Below, in pieces: positions 16,891-24,490 of a DNA stretch of 45,478 bases. The translations under genes were made by a program, and so were the position numbers. How positions within the stretch are numbered: position 1 is the first letter of the stretch; the number at the start of each line of letters is the position of its first letter. The stretch comes from Burkholderiaceae bacterium (GTDB lineage: Bacteria; Pseudomonadota; Gammaproteobacteria; Burkholderiales; Burkholderiaceae_C): the NCBI GenBank assembly GCA_019745555.1, contig JAIESX010000041.1, positions 1 through 45,478 of the forward strand, in the 5' to 3' direction. The notes beneath the pieces were generated by a model. That model was given only the letters and a program-made list of their open reading frames with translations, did not search any database and had not been told where the DNA came from.

Positions 16891-17499
16891 ATGACATCCA
16901 TAGAGAATCATCCGGAAAAGAACATCATCCGGGTTCAACTCCGCCAGAACCACGTCCTCAAGGGCATGAGTGCCGCATCGCACGAGGAGCTGGAGCAGCA
17001 TCTCACGGTGGTGGATTGCAACAAGGGTGATTTCCTGCTGCACCAGGGCGTGCACGAGATGGAGCAGTACTTCATCCTCGATGGTGTGCTCAAGCGCGTG
17101 GTGGCCAATCCGCAGGGCAAGGAGATGATCCTGCGCTTCGCGGCCGAGCGCGAGATGGAAACCAGCTACGCCGCATGGTCATTGAAGACGCCCACGCCCT
17201 ACAGCATCGTCTCGGTGACCAAGGCGCGGGTGGTCAAGCTGCCCATGCCCGAGTGGATCAGCTTCCTGGAGCGGCACCCCGAGGAGAAGCGTCTCTTCGA
17301 GTACAGCGTCATGCACCTGATGAGCGAGATCATGGCGCATACCATCACGCTGCACCTGCTTGACGCGCCGGGCCGCGTGCACCGCTTCCTGCGCAAGCAT
17401 GCCGAGCTCTTCGACCGCATTCCCAAGAAGGAACTCGCGGCCTACCTCAACCTCTCGGCCGAGACGCTGAGCCGCCTGAAGCAGCGCGGCAAGATCTGA
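16891..17499 (+). CDS. Crp/Fnr family transcription regulator
   Basis: A 202-aa regulator with an N-terminal cyclic-nucleotide-binding-like domain (about 20-135; GDFLLHQGVHEMEQYFILDG in the beta roll, given here as GDFLLHQGV and YFILDGVLKRV) and a C-terminal HTH (about 160-202). The recognition helix SAETLSRLKQRG has E191, S194 and R195, the E-x2-S-R pattern that FNR uses to read TTGAT half-sites. There is no N-terminal Cys cluster, so it is not an oxygen-sensing [4Fe-4S] FNR; the effector is unknown. The protein stops straight after the recognition helix and lacks the usual C-terminal wing. It is divergent from oxc, shares the box at 16800-16813, and is the likely activator of the oxalate genes. 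Confidence 0.85.
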   Translation: MTSIENHPEKNIIRVQLRQNHVLKGMSAASHEELEQHLTVVDCNKGDFLLHQGVHEMEQYFILDGVLKRVVANPQGKEMILRFAAEREMETSYAAWSLKTPTPYSIVSVTKARVVKLPMPEWISFLERHPEEKRLFEYSVMHLMSEIMAHTITLHLLDAPGRVHRFLRKHAELFDRIPKKELAAYLNLSAETLSRLKQRGKI

Positions 17500-17532
17500 G
17501 GCCAAGTCGCCTCTGCGCCTTAATCCCCACAA

Positions 17533-17564
17533 GAAAAAAGGCCTGTTCCGGTTGGAACAGGCCT
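17533..17564 (-). terminator. Rho-independent terminator of the tct operon
   Basis: AGGCCTGTTCC-GGTT-GGAACAGGCCT is a perfect 11-bp stem at 17539-17564. On the minus strand it is followed by a U-run (TTTTTTC, plus strand 17533-17539). It lies 43 bp past the stop of the kinase-like/BON gene and faces the convergent Crp/Fnr gene. Confidence 0.88.
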
Positions 17565-17607
17565 GGAGGCTGCCCTGTCCGCTCAGGGCAGATGGATACG
17601 ATGACGC

Positions 17608-18441
17608 TCAGGTCTTGGAGTAGGTGAAGGTCCGGGTGGCTTTCATGAGCCGCAGGCGGTTGTCGACCCCGGTCACGCCCTTGACGCCCGCGGCGACTTT
17701 CGCGGCCTGCTCGTGCTCCTGCTCGTTGACCACGATGCCCTTGAGGACGACATGTCCCTGCTGGGCCTCAACCGTGATGTTCACTTCCTGCGTGCTTTCG
17801 TTGGCCTTGAGCGCCGAGCGCACATGGGCCGAGAGCGCCATATTGGCCAGCAGTTGGCGCGAGGCCTCGGACTCCTGGAACTCGGGGCGTTGCGTGAGCT
17901 GGCGGATCTGCTCCACACAGCTGTGCACACTCAGGCGGTCGGTGTTGAGCACCAGGTCATAGAGCACCGGGTCCCCCCAGGTCACACCGAAGAGCTGATG
18001 CATGCGCGTGGCATGCGCATGGTCGCTGCGCCGGATCTCCTCTTCCGCGAAATCGCGGTCGTCGGTCTCCAGGTGGTTCATCAGCCACTCGACGCGCTTG
18101 TTGAAGGAGCGCGTGATGCGCACGGTGACCACATGGGGCACCGGGCGCAGCAGGCAGGTAGCGCCCCAGCCGCGCAGGACCACATTGCCCTGGTTGGCCA
18201 GTTCGTACACCTCCTCGGCCGTGTACAGCGCCATGCTGGCGGTGTCGGCCGTGGCCCGCTCGATGAGTCCTGCCTTGCCCTCGCGCAGCCGCTTGATCAG
18301 GCTGGACGAGACGTGCATCTTGCCGGCCACGTGATCGACCACCTCATGCCGCAGCATGGAGAGGTTCATCGTGGCGGCCAGCTCGGTGGCCACGTCCTTC
18401 GCGAGCGACCCCATTTCCTGTGTCATGGCAATCACGGGCAT
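17608..18441 (-). CDS. Cytidylate-kinase-like protein with degenerate P-loop fused to a BON domain
   Basis: A 277-aa protein. Residues about 1-185 resemble the cytidylate kinase-like family (PF13189): the start IAMTQEMGSLAKDVATELA aligns with the family's SREYGSGG-type nucleotide loop, but the two glycines are Leu-Ala, so nucleotide binding may be lost. Residues about 200-272 form a BON domain (VNITVEAQQGHVVLKGIV, GVTGVDNRLRL), a fold usually found in envelope proteins that contact membranes or phospholipids. No signal peptide is present, so the BON domain would be cytoplasmic. It is the last gene of tctC-tctB-tctA, 42 bp after tctA and before a terminator, so a role tied to the transporter is likely. 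The function is unknown. Confidence 0.72.
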   Translation of the reverse strand: MPVIAMTQEMGSLAKDVATELAATMNLSMLRHEVVDHVAGKMHVSSSLIKRLREGKAGLIERATADTASMALYTAEEVYELANQGNVVLRGWGATCLLRPVPHVVTVRITRSFNKRVEWLMNHLETDDRDFAEEEIRRSDHAHATRMHQLFGVTWGDPVLYDLVLNTDRLSVHSCVEQIRQLTQRPEFQESEASRQLLANMALSAHVRSALKANESTQEVNITVEAQQGHVVLKGIVVNEQEHEQAAKVAAGVKGVTGVDNRLRLMKATRTFTYSKT

Positions 18442-18483
18442 GGTCGGGACTCCTTCTATGCGGTGGGAGGGCAGGTCAGTGGA

Positions 18484-20013
18484 TCAGTCCACGCCGCGCT
18501 GGTCGGCAAACTCGTCCTGCTTGGGCGGCTTGACCAGGGCGATCAGCTTGGAGATGACCGGCCAGAACAGCAGCACCAGGGCGAGGGTGGTGATGGAACC
18601 CACCAGTGCGTTGGAGAACATGATCGACATCTCACCCTGCGAGACCAGCATGGCCTGGCGGAAGGAGTCCTCGGCCTTGTCGCCCAGCACCAGGGCCAGC
18701 ACCAGCGGCGCGATCGGGTAGTCGAGCTTCTTGAACACGTAGCCCACCACGCCGAAGAGCAGCATGAACCAGATGTCGAGCATGGCGTTGTGCACGGTGT
18801 AGGCACCGATCGCGCAGATCACGATGATCACGGGGGCGATGATCGAGAAGGGGATGCGCAGGATCGAGGCGAACAGCGGCACCGTCGTCAGCACGACCAG
18901 CAGGCCGACCAGGTTGCCCAGGTACATGGAGGCGATCAGGCCCCAGACGAAGTCCTTCTGCTCGACGAAGAGCAGCGGGCCGGGTTGCAGACCCCAGATC
19001 AGCAGACCACCCAGCAGCACGGCGGCGGTCGGGGAGCCCGGGATACCCAGGGCCAGCATGGGCAGCAGGGCGGCCGTGCCGGCGGCGTGGGCGGCGGTCT
19101 CGGGAGCGACGATGCCCTCGAGTTCACCGGTGCCGAACTTGTCGCCGGTCTTGGAGACCTTCTTGGCGATACCGTAGGCCATGAAGGAGGCCGGGGTGGC
19201 GCCACCGGGGGTGATACCCATCCAGATGCCGATCACGGAGCTGCGCAGGGAAGTGGCCCAGTAGGCGGGCAGTTTCTTCCAGGTCTGCCAGACGATCTTG
19301 GGATCGATCTTGGCGCTCTTGCCCGAGAAGGACAGGCCTTCTTCCATGGACAGCAGGATTTCGCCGATACCGAACAGGCCGATCACCGCGATCAGGAAGT
19401 CGAAGCCGCGCATCAGCTCGTGGAAGCCGAAGGTCAGGCGCAGCTGGCCGGTCACGGTGTCCATGCCCACGGCGGCCAGGGCGAAGCCGATGGTCATCGA
19501 AGCCAGGATCTTGAAGGGCGAGCCCTTGCCCATGCCCACGAAGGAGCAGAAGGTCAGCAGGTAGACCGAGAAGAATTCGGGCGGGCCGAACTTCAGGGCG
19601 AACTTGGCGACCAGCGGGGCCAGGAAGGTGATCATCACCACCGCCACGAAGGCGCCGATGAAGGACGAGGTGAAGGCACCCGTCAGCGCTGCGCCGGCAT
19701 GACCCTTCTGGGCCATGGGATAGCCGTCGAAGGTCGTGGCGACCGACCACGGTTCACCGGGGATGTTGAAGAGCACCGAGGTGATGGCGCCGCCGAACAG
19801 CGCGCCCCAGTAGATACAGGACAGCATGATGATGGCCGAGGTCGGGTTCATGCTGAAGGTCAGCGGCAGCAGGATGGCCACGCCGTTGGCGCCGCCCAGA
19901 CCTGGCAGCACGCCGATGAGCACGCCGAGGATGATGCCGACCACCATGAGCAGGAAGTTCATGGGGGTCATCACCGTGGCGAAGCCCTGGAACAGTGCGT
20001 TGATTTCTTCCAT
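18484..20013 (-). CDS. tctA: Tripartite tricarboxylate transporter permease TctA
   Basis: Large membrane subunit (509 aa, about 12 TM helices) of a TTT-family secondary transporter. The family motif GVLPGLGGANGVAILLPLTF (about 35-54) and the second repeat GITPGGATPASFMAYGIAKK (about 257-276) are clear. It works with TctB and the periplasmic TctC to import a carboxylate using an ion gradient. It follows tctB by 32 bp. The substrate cannot be read from the permease; the location next to oxc-frc and the shared FNR-like box suggest oxalate or a related dicarboxylate (inference). Confidence 0.92.
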   Translation of the reverse strand: MEEINALFQGFATVMTPMNFLLMVVGIILGVLIGVLPGLGGANGVAILLPLTFSMNPTSAIIMLSCIYWGALFGGAITSVLFNIPGEPWSVATTFDGYPMAQKGHAGAALTGAFTSSFIGAFVAVVMITFLAPLVAKFALKFGPPEFFSVYLLTFCSFVGMGKGSPFKILASMTIGFALAAVGMDTVTGQLRLTFGFHELMRGFDFLIAVIGLFGIGEILLSMEEGLSFSGKSAKIDPKIVWQTWKKLPAYWATSLRSSVIGIWMGITPGGATPASFMAYGIAKKVSKTGDKFGTGELEGIVAPETAAHAAGTAALLPMLALGIPGSPTAAVLLGGLLIWGLQPGPLLFVEQKDFVWGLIASMYLGNLVGLLVVLTTVPLFASILRIPFSIIAPVIIVICAIGAYTVHNAMLDIWFMLLFGVVGYVFKKLDYPIAPLVLALVLGDKAEDSFRQAMLVSQGEMSIMFSNALVGSITTLALVLLFWPVISKLIALVKPPKQDEFADQRGVD

Positions 20014-20045
20014 TTTCTCTAGTCTCCGTAATTCCGCGTGGATGC

Positions 20046-20567
20046 TCAGTAGCCCAGGAAGCTGAGCGGATCCAGGGCGCCCTTGTGCAGCGGAACCTTG
20101 AACCAGACCTCAAACATCATGAAGAAGAGGGTGTTGACTGCCACGCCGATGATCGCGCTCTTGAGCACGCTGTACTTGCCCAGGATGATCATGAACAGCG
20201 CGATGTAGAGCGCCGAAGCCACATAGATGCCGATCAGCTGGATGGCACCGACGTAGACGGCGGCGGGGATCAGCACCGAGAACACGCGGCCCAGCTGCTC
20301 GCGGTCGACGAAGACTTCCGTGTTCTTTTCCTTGCCGGCCAGCGCCTGGTAGAGCACGCCGATACCGGAGATGCACAGGATGACGCCGATGTAGAAGGGG
20401 AAATAACCGGCGCCGGGACCATCGGTGGTCCATTCAGAGCCGAGCTTGCGGCTGCCATAGATAACGATGCCGCCCATGATGAGGACCAAGACAGCGACGA
20501 CGGCGTCGACGATGTTGGTGGCTACGCCTTTGCGTTCGCCTTCGTGTGATTCCATGTTCGATTCCAT
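20046..20567 (-). CDS. tctB: Tripartite tricarboxylate transporter small subunit TctB
   Basis: A 173-aa protein with four TM helices typical of TctB: helix 1 around 20-38, then GPGAGYFPFYIGVILCISG (about 51-69), the family signature. The start at 20567 is the longest; an ATG four codons in (20555) has a better ribosome site (GGAA), so the true protein may be 169 aa. It is the middle gene of tctC-tctB-tctA. The role is the small membrane subunit that joins TctA. Confidence 0.85.
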   Translation of the reverse strand: MESNMESHEGERKGVATNIVDAVVAVLVLIMGGIVIYGSRKLGSEWTTDGPGAGYFPFYIGVILCISGIGVLYQALAGKEKNTEVFVDREQLGRVFSVLIPAAVYVGAIQLIGIYVASALYIALFMIILGKYSVLKSAIIGVAVNTLFFMMFEVWFKVPLHKGALDPLSFLGY

Positions 20568-20673
20568 GAAGAAGAAAAAGCTGTTGAAGTAATTTTGGGC
20601 GGCAGAAAACTCGGGTCAGTGCCAGTTGTGCCGGTCACCGTCCCACTCATGCAGTTGCGTTGGGTTGGAGGGG

Positions 20674-20703
20674 GCCGGACCCGGGCGGAATGCCGGGTCC
20701 GGC
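20674..20703 (-). promoter_or_regulatory. Strong intercistronic stem-loop between tctC and tctB
   Basis: GCCGGACCCGG (20674-20684) and CCGGGTCCGGC (20693-20703) make a perfect 11-bp stem with an 8-nt loop. On the minus strand it lies 28 bp after the tctC stop and about 107 bp before tctB. No U-run follows, so it is more likely an mRNA stabiliser or a partial attenuator that keeps tctC above tctBA. Confidence 0.7.
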
Positions 20704-20731
20704 GGTTTGCTTGTTTACCGGACCAGGTGGA

Positions 20732-21754
20732 TCACTTGGCCAGGAAGCCCGCTTCCTTCATGAGGTCGCGGTGGTTGTTTTCAGCGGCGGTGAGCCACTT
20801 GGTGAAGTCGGCGCCGGTCATGAAGGTCTGGTTGAAGGCACCCTTCTCCATGTACTCCTTCCAGTCCGGCGTGGCGCGGATCTTCTGCATCAGGTCCACG
20901 TAGTACTTGAGCTGGTCGGCGGTGATGCCGGGGGCGGCGAAGATGCCGCGCAGCATGACGTAGTCGGCGGGCACGCCGGCTTCCTTGCAGGTCGGGATGT
21001 CAGCCCAGGACTGGGTGTCGGTGACCTTTTCCTTGTAGGGCATGCGGGTGTCGTCGAACACGCACAGGGCGCGCAGCTTGCCGGCACGCCACTGGGCCAC
21101 GGCTTCGGCCGGGTTGTTCACGCTGGAGTCGACGTGGCCGCCAACGAGCTGCACCGCCACCTCGCCACCCCCCTTGAAGGGGATGTAGATGAACTTGGTA
21201 CCGGTGGCTTTTTCGATGCCCACGGTCAGGATCTGGTCTTCCTGCTTGGAGCCCGTGCCGCCCATCTTCATCTTGTTGGGGCCGGCGGCCTTGACGGCGT
21301 CCAGGTACTCCTTGGCGGTCTTGTAGGGCTTGTCGGCGTTGACCCACAGCACGAACTGGTCGAGCGCCATCATGGAGACGGGGGTCATGTCCTTCCAGTT
21401 GAAGGGCACGCCGGTGGCCAGCGGGGTGGTGAAGAGGTTGGACAGGGTGATGATGATCTTGTGCGGATCGCCCTTGGCTTCCTTGACCGAAAGGAAGCCC
21501 TCGGCGCCGGCGCCGCCGGACTTGTTCACCACGATCAGCGACTGGTTCATCAGCTTGTGCTTGACGATGATGCCCTGCATCAGGCGGGCCATCTGGTCGG
21601 CACCGCCGCCAGTGCCGGCGGGCACGACGAACTCGACGGGTTTGGTCGGCTCCCAGGCATGGGCCGTCATCGACGCACCGAGGCCGGTGGCAGCGATGAT
21701 GGCGGTGGCTGCTGCCACTACCCGGGTTTTCAATTTGGCTTGGAAGCTCTTCAT
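20732..21754 (-). CDS. tctC: Tripartite tricarboxylate transporter solute-binding protein (Bug family)
   Basis: A 340-aa periplasmic receptor. ATG at 21754 follows a good AGGAG site and starts a classic signal peptide (about 32 aa, ending MTAHA). The mature protein has the Bug-family pattern KPVEFVVPAGTGGGADQMAR (about 37-56) and YIPFKGGGEVAVQLVGGHVD (about 181-200). The protein binds a carboxylate in the periplasm for TctAB. It is the promoter-proximal gene; an FNR-like box lies upstream at 21868-21881, and an 11-bp stem-loop separates it from tctB. The ligand is not known from sequence. Confidence 0.92.
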   Translation of the reverse strand: MKSFQAKLKTRVVAAATAIIAATGLGASMTAHAWEPTKPVEFVVPAGTGGGADQMARLMQGIIVKHKLMNQSLIVVNKSGGAGAEGFLSVKEAKGDPHKIIITLSNLFTTPLATGVPFNWKDMTPVSMMALDQFVLWVNADKPYKTAKEYLDAVKAAGPNKMKMGGTGSKQEDQILTVGIEKATGTKFIYIPFKGGGEVAVQLVGGHVDSSVNNPAEAVAQWRAGKLRALCVFDDTRMPYKEKVTDTQSWADIPTCKEAGVPADYVMLRGIFAAPGITADQLKYYVDLMQKIRATPDWKEYMEKGAFNQTFMTGADFTKWLTAAENNHRDLMKEAGFLAK

Positions 21755-21867
21755 CTTTGTCTCCTGTTGATAAACCGTCTGTCGACGTGGACCACTCTTC
21801 GATAGCCTCTCGATCACCTCGCAGCAATCGATGTCAGCTACTGTGAAATTTTCTCGCGAAAACGCTC

Positions 21868-21881
21868 TTGATTGCGGTCAA
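21868..21881 (-). promoter_or_regulatory. FNR-like box upstream of tctC
   Basis: TTGATTGCGGTCAA matches the FNR architecture (TTGAT-N4-GTCAA) and is nearly the same as the oxc box TTGACCACGGTCAA. It lies about 120 bp before the tctC ATG. The -10 at the class II distance is poor (CACAGT on the minus strand). The 308-bp gap (21755-22062) also holds an AT-rich stretch (21841-21900) and the terminator of the next gene, and nothing else I recognise. Confidence 0.6.
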
Positions 21882-22013
21882 CTTTTCAATAATTTTCGTA
21901 GGGGCTAGGGTTTTCACGAGTGGGGGTATTGCGTATCTGCGCGTAAGCGGAATCGCGCATCTTTTCAACGCATCACCCGCCTCTTATGTTTACGCCGGGT
22001 GCATGACGGGCGC

Positions 22014-22040
22014 ATGAAAAAGGGCAGCCGCAGCTGCCCT
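22014..22040 (-). terminator. Rho-independent terminator of the formyltransferase-like gene
   Basis: AGGGCAGC-CGCA-GCTGCCCT (22021-22040) is a perfect 8-bp stem. On the minus strand it is followed by a U-run (plus strand AAAA just before it). It lies 22 bp after the stop of the gene at 22063. Confidence 0.85.
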
Positions 22041-22062
22041 GTGCATGGTGCCTGGCACCGGG

Positions 22063-22995
22063 TCAGACCGTTGCCTGTGTCAGGGCCTGCAGACCGCGCT
22101 CGCGTGCGAAATCTGCCGCGTCCATCTTCTTGCCACCCTCGGGCTTGAGGCGCAGCACCTCGATCATGCCGCCCTGGGCGTTGATGAAGAGCGAGAGCTC
22201 CGTGATGCGCACGATCTCGCCGGGCTTGCCGCGCACGGCGCCAAAGGTACGCACCGGATGCTTGCGGCAGTCGTAGAGCGAGACCTTCACGCCGCCGAGT
22301 TCGCACCAGGCGCCCGGTGCGGGGTTGCAGGCGCGGATCAGGTTGTAGACCTGGTCCACATGGTTGGCCCAGTTGATGCGCGACTCCTCGGTCCTGAACC
22401 AGCCCTCGTAGCTGGCCAGGCTTTCGTCCTGCACGGTCTCGCTGTGCCGCCCCGCCACCACCAGATCGGCAGCTTCGAGCATCGCGGCCACGCCAAGCGG
22501 GAAGAGGCGGTTGAAGTACACATCACCGAGCGTGTCGTCGGGACCGATGGTGCAGCACTTTTGCAGGATCACCGGGCCTTCGTCCAGCCCGTCGGTGGGG
22601 CGGAAGATGGTCAGTCCGGTCTCGGTGTCGCCGCGCGCGATGGGCCAGTTGATCGAGGAGGGCCCGCGGTATTTCGGTAGCAGCGAGGGGTGGTACTGGA
22701 TGGTGCCGTGCTTCGGGATGCTGACGAAGGACTGTGGCGCGAACTGCAGCACATAGGCCATCACGCCCAGGTCCACATCCAGTGCGCGCAACGCCTCTTC
22801 AGCCTCGGGGCTCTTGAGGCTGGCGAACTGGAAGACCTTCAGGCCCTGGCTCTCGGCTGCGGCGCGCAGCGCGTCCGGCTTCTCGCCCGGCTTCTCGGGC
22901 TTGCAGAACACGCCGGCCACGTCATCGCCGCGCGCGAGAAAGGCTTCAAGCACGGCCTTGCCGAAATCCTGCTGGCCGATGATGGCGATACGCAT
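22063..22995 (-). CDS. Formyltransferase-fold protein, similar to the hydrolase domain of 10-formyl-THF dehydrogenase
   Basis: A 310-aa cytoplasmic protein with an N-terminal formyltransferase fold (MRIAIIGQQDFGKAVLEAF) and a C-terminal FMT-C-like domain from about 205. H102 in IQYHPSLLPKYRGPSSINW (about 99-117) and D138 in PTDGLDEG correspond to the catalytic His and Asp of formyl-THF enzymes. The pattern YHPSLLP and the EGWFRTEESRINW region are closest to the hydrolase half of mammalian ALDH1L1. It differs from PurU in having no ACT domain, and no aldehyde dehydrogenase domain follows. It sits next to the tct genes and behind the oxalate genes, so it may handle formyl units arising from formyl-CoA or formate (inference). 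It is probably monocistronic with its own terminator. Confidence 0.8.
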   Translation of the reverse strand: MRIAIIGQQDFGKAVLEAFLARGDDVAGVFCKPEKPGEKPDALRAAAESQGLKVFQFASLKSPEAEEALRALDVDLGVMAYVLQFAPQSFVSIPKHGTIQYHPSLLPKYRGPSSINWPIARGDTETGLTIFRPTDGLDEGPVILQKCCTIGPDDTLGDVYFNRLFPLGVAAMLEAADLVVAGRHSETVQDESLASYEGWFRTEESRINWANHVDQVYNLIRACNPAPGAWCELGGVKVSLYDCRKHPVRTFGAVRGKPGEIVRITELSLFINAQGGMIEVLRLKPEGGKKMDAADFARERGLQALTQATV

Positions 22996-23113
22996 ATCGT
23001 GTGTCCCCTCGGAGATTCTGTGTGATAGATGTCCAGCGCGGATTATCGGTCCGCACAGGCCTGGATCCGCGCCGCAAAAGGTTGGACACCTGATCCCGGC
23101 GGGTGGGCAGTCT

Positions 23114-23914
23114 TCAGCGCATCAGGAAGTAGGCGGCCAGCAGGTAGAGCACCACGCCGAAGGCGCGCTTGAGCGGGCGGATGTCCATGCGGTGGGCCGT
23201 GCGTGCCCCCAGTGGTGCAGTAAGGATGCTGGTCGTGGCAATCACCAGCAGGCCGGGCAGGTAGAGGTAGCCGAAGGCACCCGGTGGCATGTCGGGCAGG
23301 CCACGTCCGGCCCAGATGTAGCCCAGCGTGCCGGCCAGCGCGATCGGAAAGCCCAGCGCGGCCGAGGTTGCCACCGCCTGGTGGATCTTCACGTTGCACC
23401 AGGTCATGAAGGGTACGGAGACGAAGGCGCCGCCCGCGCCGACCACCGAGGACAGCAGGCCGATGACATTGCCCATGCCGAACATGCCCCAGCTGCCGGG
23501 CAGGGTGCGCGTGGGCTTGGGCTTGCGGTCCAGGATCATCTGCGTGGCCGAGTAGGCGATGAAGAGCGAGAACACGAGGCCGAGGATGCGGGTGGGCAGG
23601 GCTGCGGCGATCTGCGCGCCGATCAGTGCGCCGACCAGGATGCCCGGCGCCAGCACGCGCGCCACCGGCCAGAGCACGGCGCCGTGTTTGTGGTGCGAGC
23701 GCACCGAGGACAGCGAGGTGAAGCAGATGGTGGCCAGCGAGGTGGCCACCGCCATCTTGACCACGTACTCGGCGGGGAAGTCCTTGGCCTCGAGGATGAT
23801 GGTCATGAAGGGCACCATGATCATCCCGCCGCCGATGCCCAGCAATCCCGCCAGAAAGCCGGCGCAGGCGCCCATCAGGGCCAGTTCGGCGATCAGCAGC
23901 GGTTCGAGAAGCAT
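23114..23914 (-). CDS. TauE/SafE family permease
   Basis: A 266-aa membrane protein with about eight TM helices. The N-terminal repeat has GACAGFLAGLLGIGGGMIMV, and the second repeat has GNVIGLLSSVVGAGGAFVSV, the two half-domains of TauE/SafE (sulfite or organosulfonate export and related anions). An upstream in-frame ATG at 23956 would extend it by 14 residues, but that codon lies inside the 6S RNA, so 23914 is preferred. The substrate is unknown. It follows the 6S RNA and the zapB-like/zapA genes on the same strand and could be read through from ssrS, a known arrangement for 6S RNA with a downstream gene. Confidence 0.82.
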   Translation of the reverse strand: MLLEPLLIAELALMGACAGFLAGLLGIGGGMIMVPFMTIILEAKDFPAEYVVKMAVATSLATICFTSLSSVRSHHKHGAVLWPVARVLAPGILVGALIGAQIAAALPTRILGLVFSLFIAYSATQMILDRKPKPTRTLPGSWGMFGMGNVIGLLSSVVGAGGAFVSVPFMTWCNVKIHQAVATSAALGFPIALAGTLGYIWAGRGLPDMPPGAFGYLYLPGLLVIATTSILTAPLGARTAHRMDIRPLKRAFGVVLYLLAAYFLMR

Positions 23915-24070
23915 CGGGGAAATGTAGGTGTCTGCAATGGTCCACCGGACCGTCATCCTGAACCGGGGGTTCAGGTGGGCGAGGTCAGCGTTGGCTTTGG
24001 GTTCATCTGACGCGAGACGATCACGCTAGCCAGGCAATGTTCCAAGCCCGGGCTCAATGAGCATTGGTTC
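23915..24070 (-). ncRNA. ssrS: 6S RNA
   Basis: Placed by structure and context; ends are approximate. On the minus strand the closing stem pairs CCGGGCU (24045-24051) with GGUCCGG (23945-23951). The terminal stem pairs GGCUAGCGU (24023-24031) with ACGCUGACC (23983-23991). Between them are a 5' bubble and a 3' bubble holding the small hairpin CCUGAACC-CCC-GGUUCAGG (23957-23975), like the CCUUGAACC hairpin of E. coli 6S RNA. An outer CAAUG/CAUUG pairing is also present. A TATATT -10 at 24076-24081 fits a start near 24069. It follows zapA on the same strand, the usual neighbourhood of ssrS. 6S RNA mimics open promoter DNA and sequesters sigma-70 RNA polymerase. Confidence 0.82.
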
Positions 24071-24169
24071 AAGGAAATATAAAGCCCGATGGCATTGCAG
24101 ACGACGCCATTGTAGTGCGCTGCAAGGAAGTGGGCGTAGCGAACGAACGAAGCGAAGCCTGGGGGTGAA

Positions 24170-24490
24170 TCAAATCAAGCGGCCGTCTTCGCCGAGCGCC
24201 GCGTCCAGGCGCTCGATCAGCCCCAGGATGACGGCATCGGCCTCGGCCGTGGTGCTGGCTGCGGCCACGCTGGGGCGCGCCGGTGACGGCTCGCGGTCCG
24301 CCAGGTCGAAGGCCAGGTTGAGCGAGGCCAGCACGGCGATGCGGTCGCGCGCCTTGACCTTGCCGGCATCGCGGATCTTGCACATGGCCGTGTCCACGCG
24401 TTCCACAGCCTCGAGCAGTTTCGCCTCGCCGCCCTCGGGCGCGCTGAGCAGATAGCTCTGCCCCATGATCTGCACTTCGAGCTGCTTCAT
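24170..24490 (-). CDS. zapA: Cell division protein ZapA
   Basis: A 106-aa protein that binds FtsZ and bundles its filaments at the division ring. The N-terminal LEVQIMGQSYLLSAPEGGEA fits ZapA, followed by a helical region with DRIAVLASLNLAFDLADRE typical of the family. It overlaps the zapB-like gene by 4 bp (ATGA), and the 6S RNA lies downstream, as in many proteobacteria. Confidence 0.9.
   Translation of the reverse strand: MKQLEVQIMGQSYLLSAPEGGEAKLLEAVERVDTAMCKIRDAGKVKARDRIAVLASLNLAFDLADREPSPARPSVAAASTTAEADAVILGLIERLDAALGEDGRLI

Noticed and set aside
17713..20022. Long open frame of 769 codons on the plus strand, rich in H, D, G and Q
   Set aside because: It lies antisense to the kinase-like/BON gene and tctA, shows no known domain, and has the low-complexity composition expected of the reverse frame of GC-rich coding DNA.
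24085..24165. GAACGAACGAAGCGAAG-type short repeats after zapA
   Set aside because: Only a few imperfect tetramer repeats; no CRISPR spacing or known element. Probably simple sequence between zapA and the 6S promoter.
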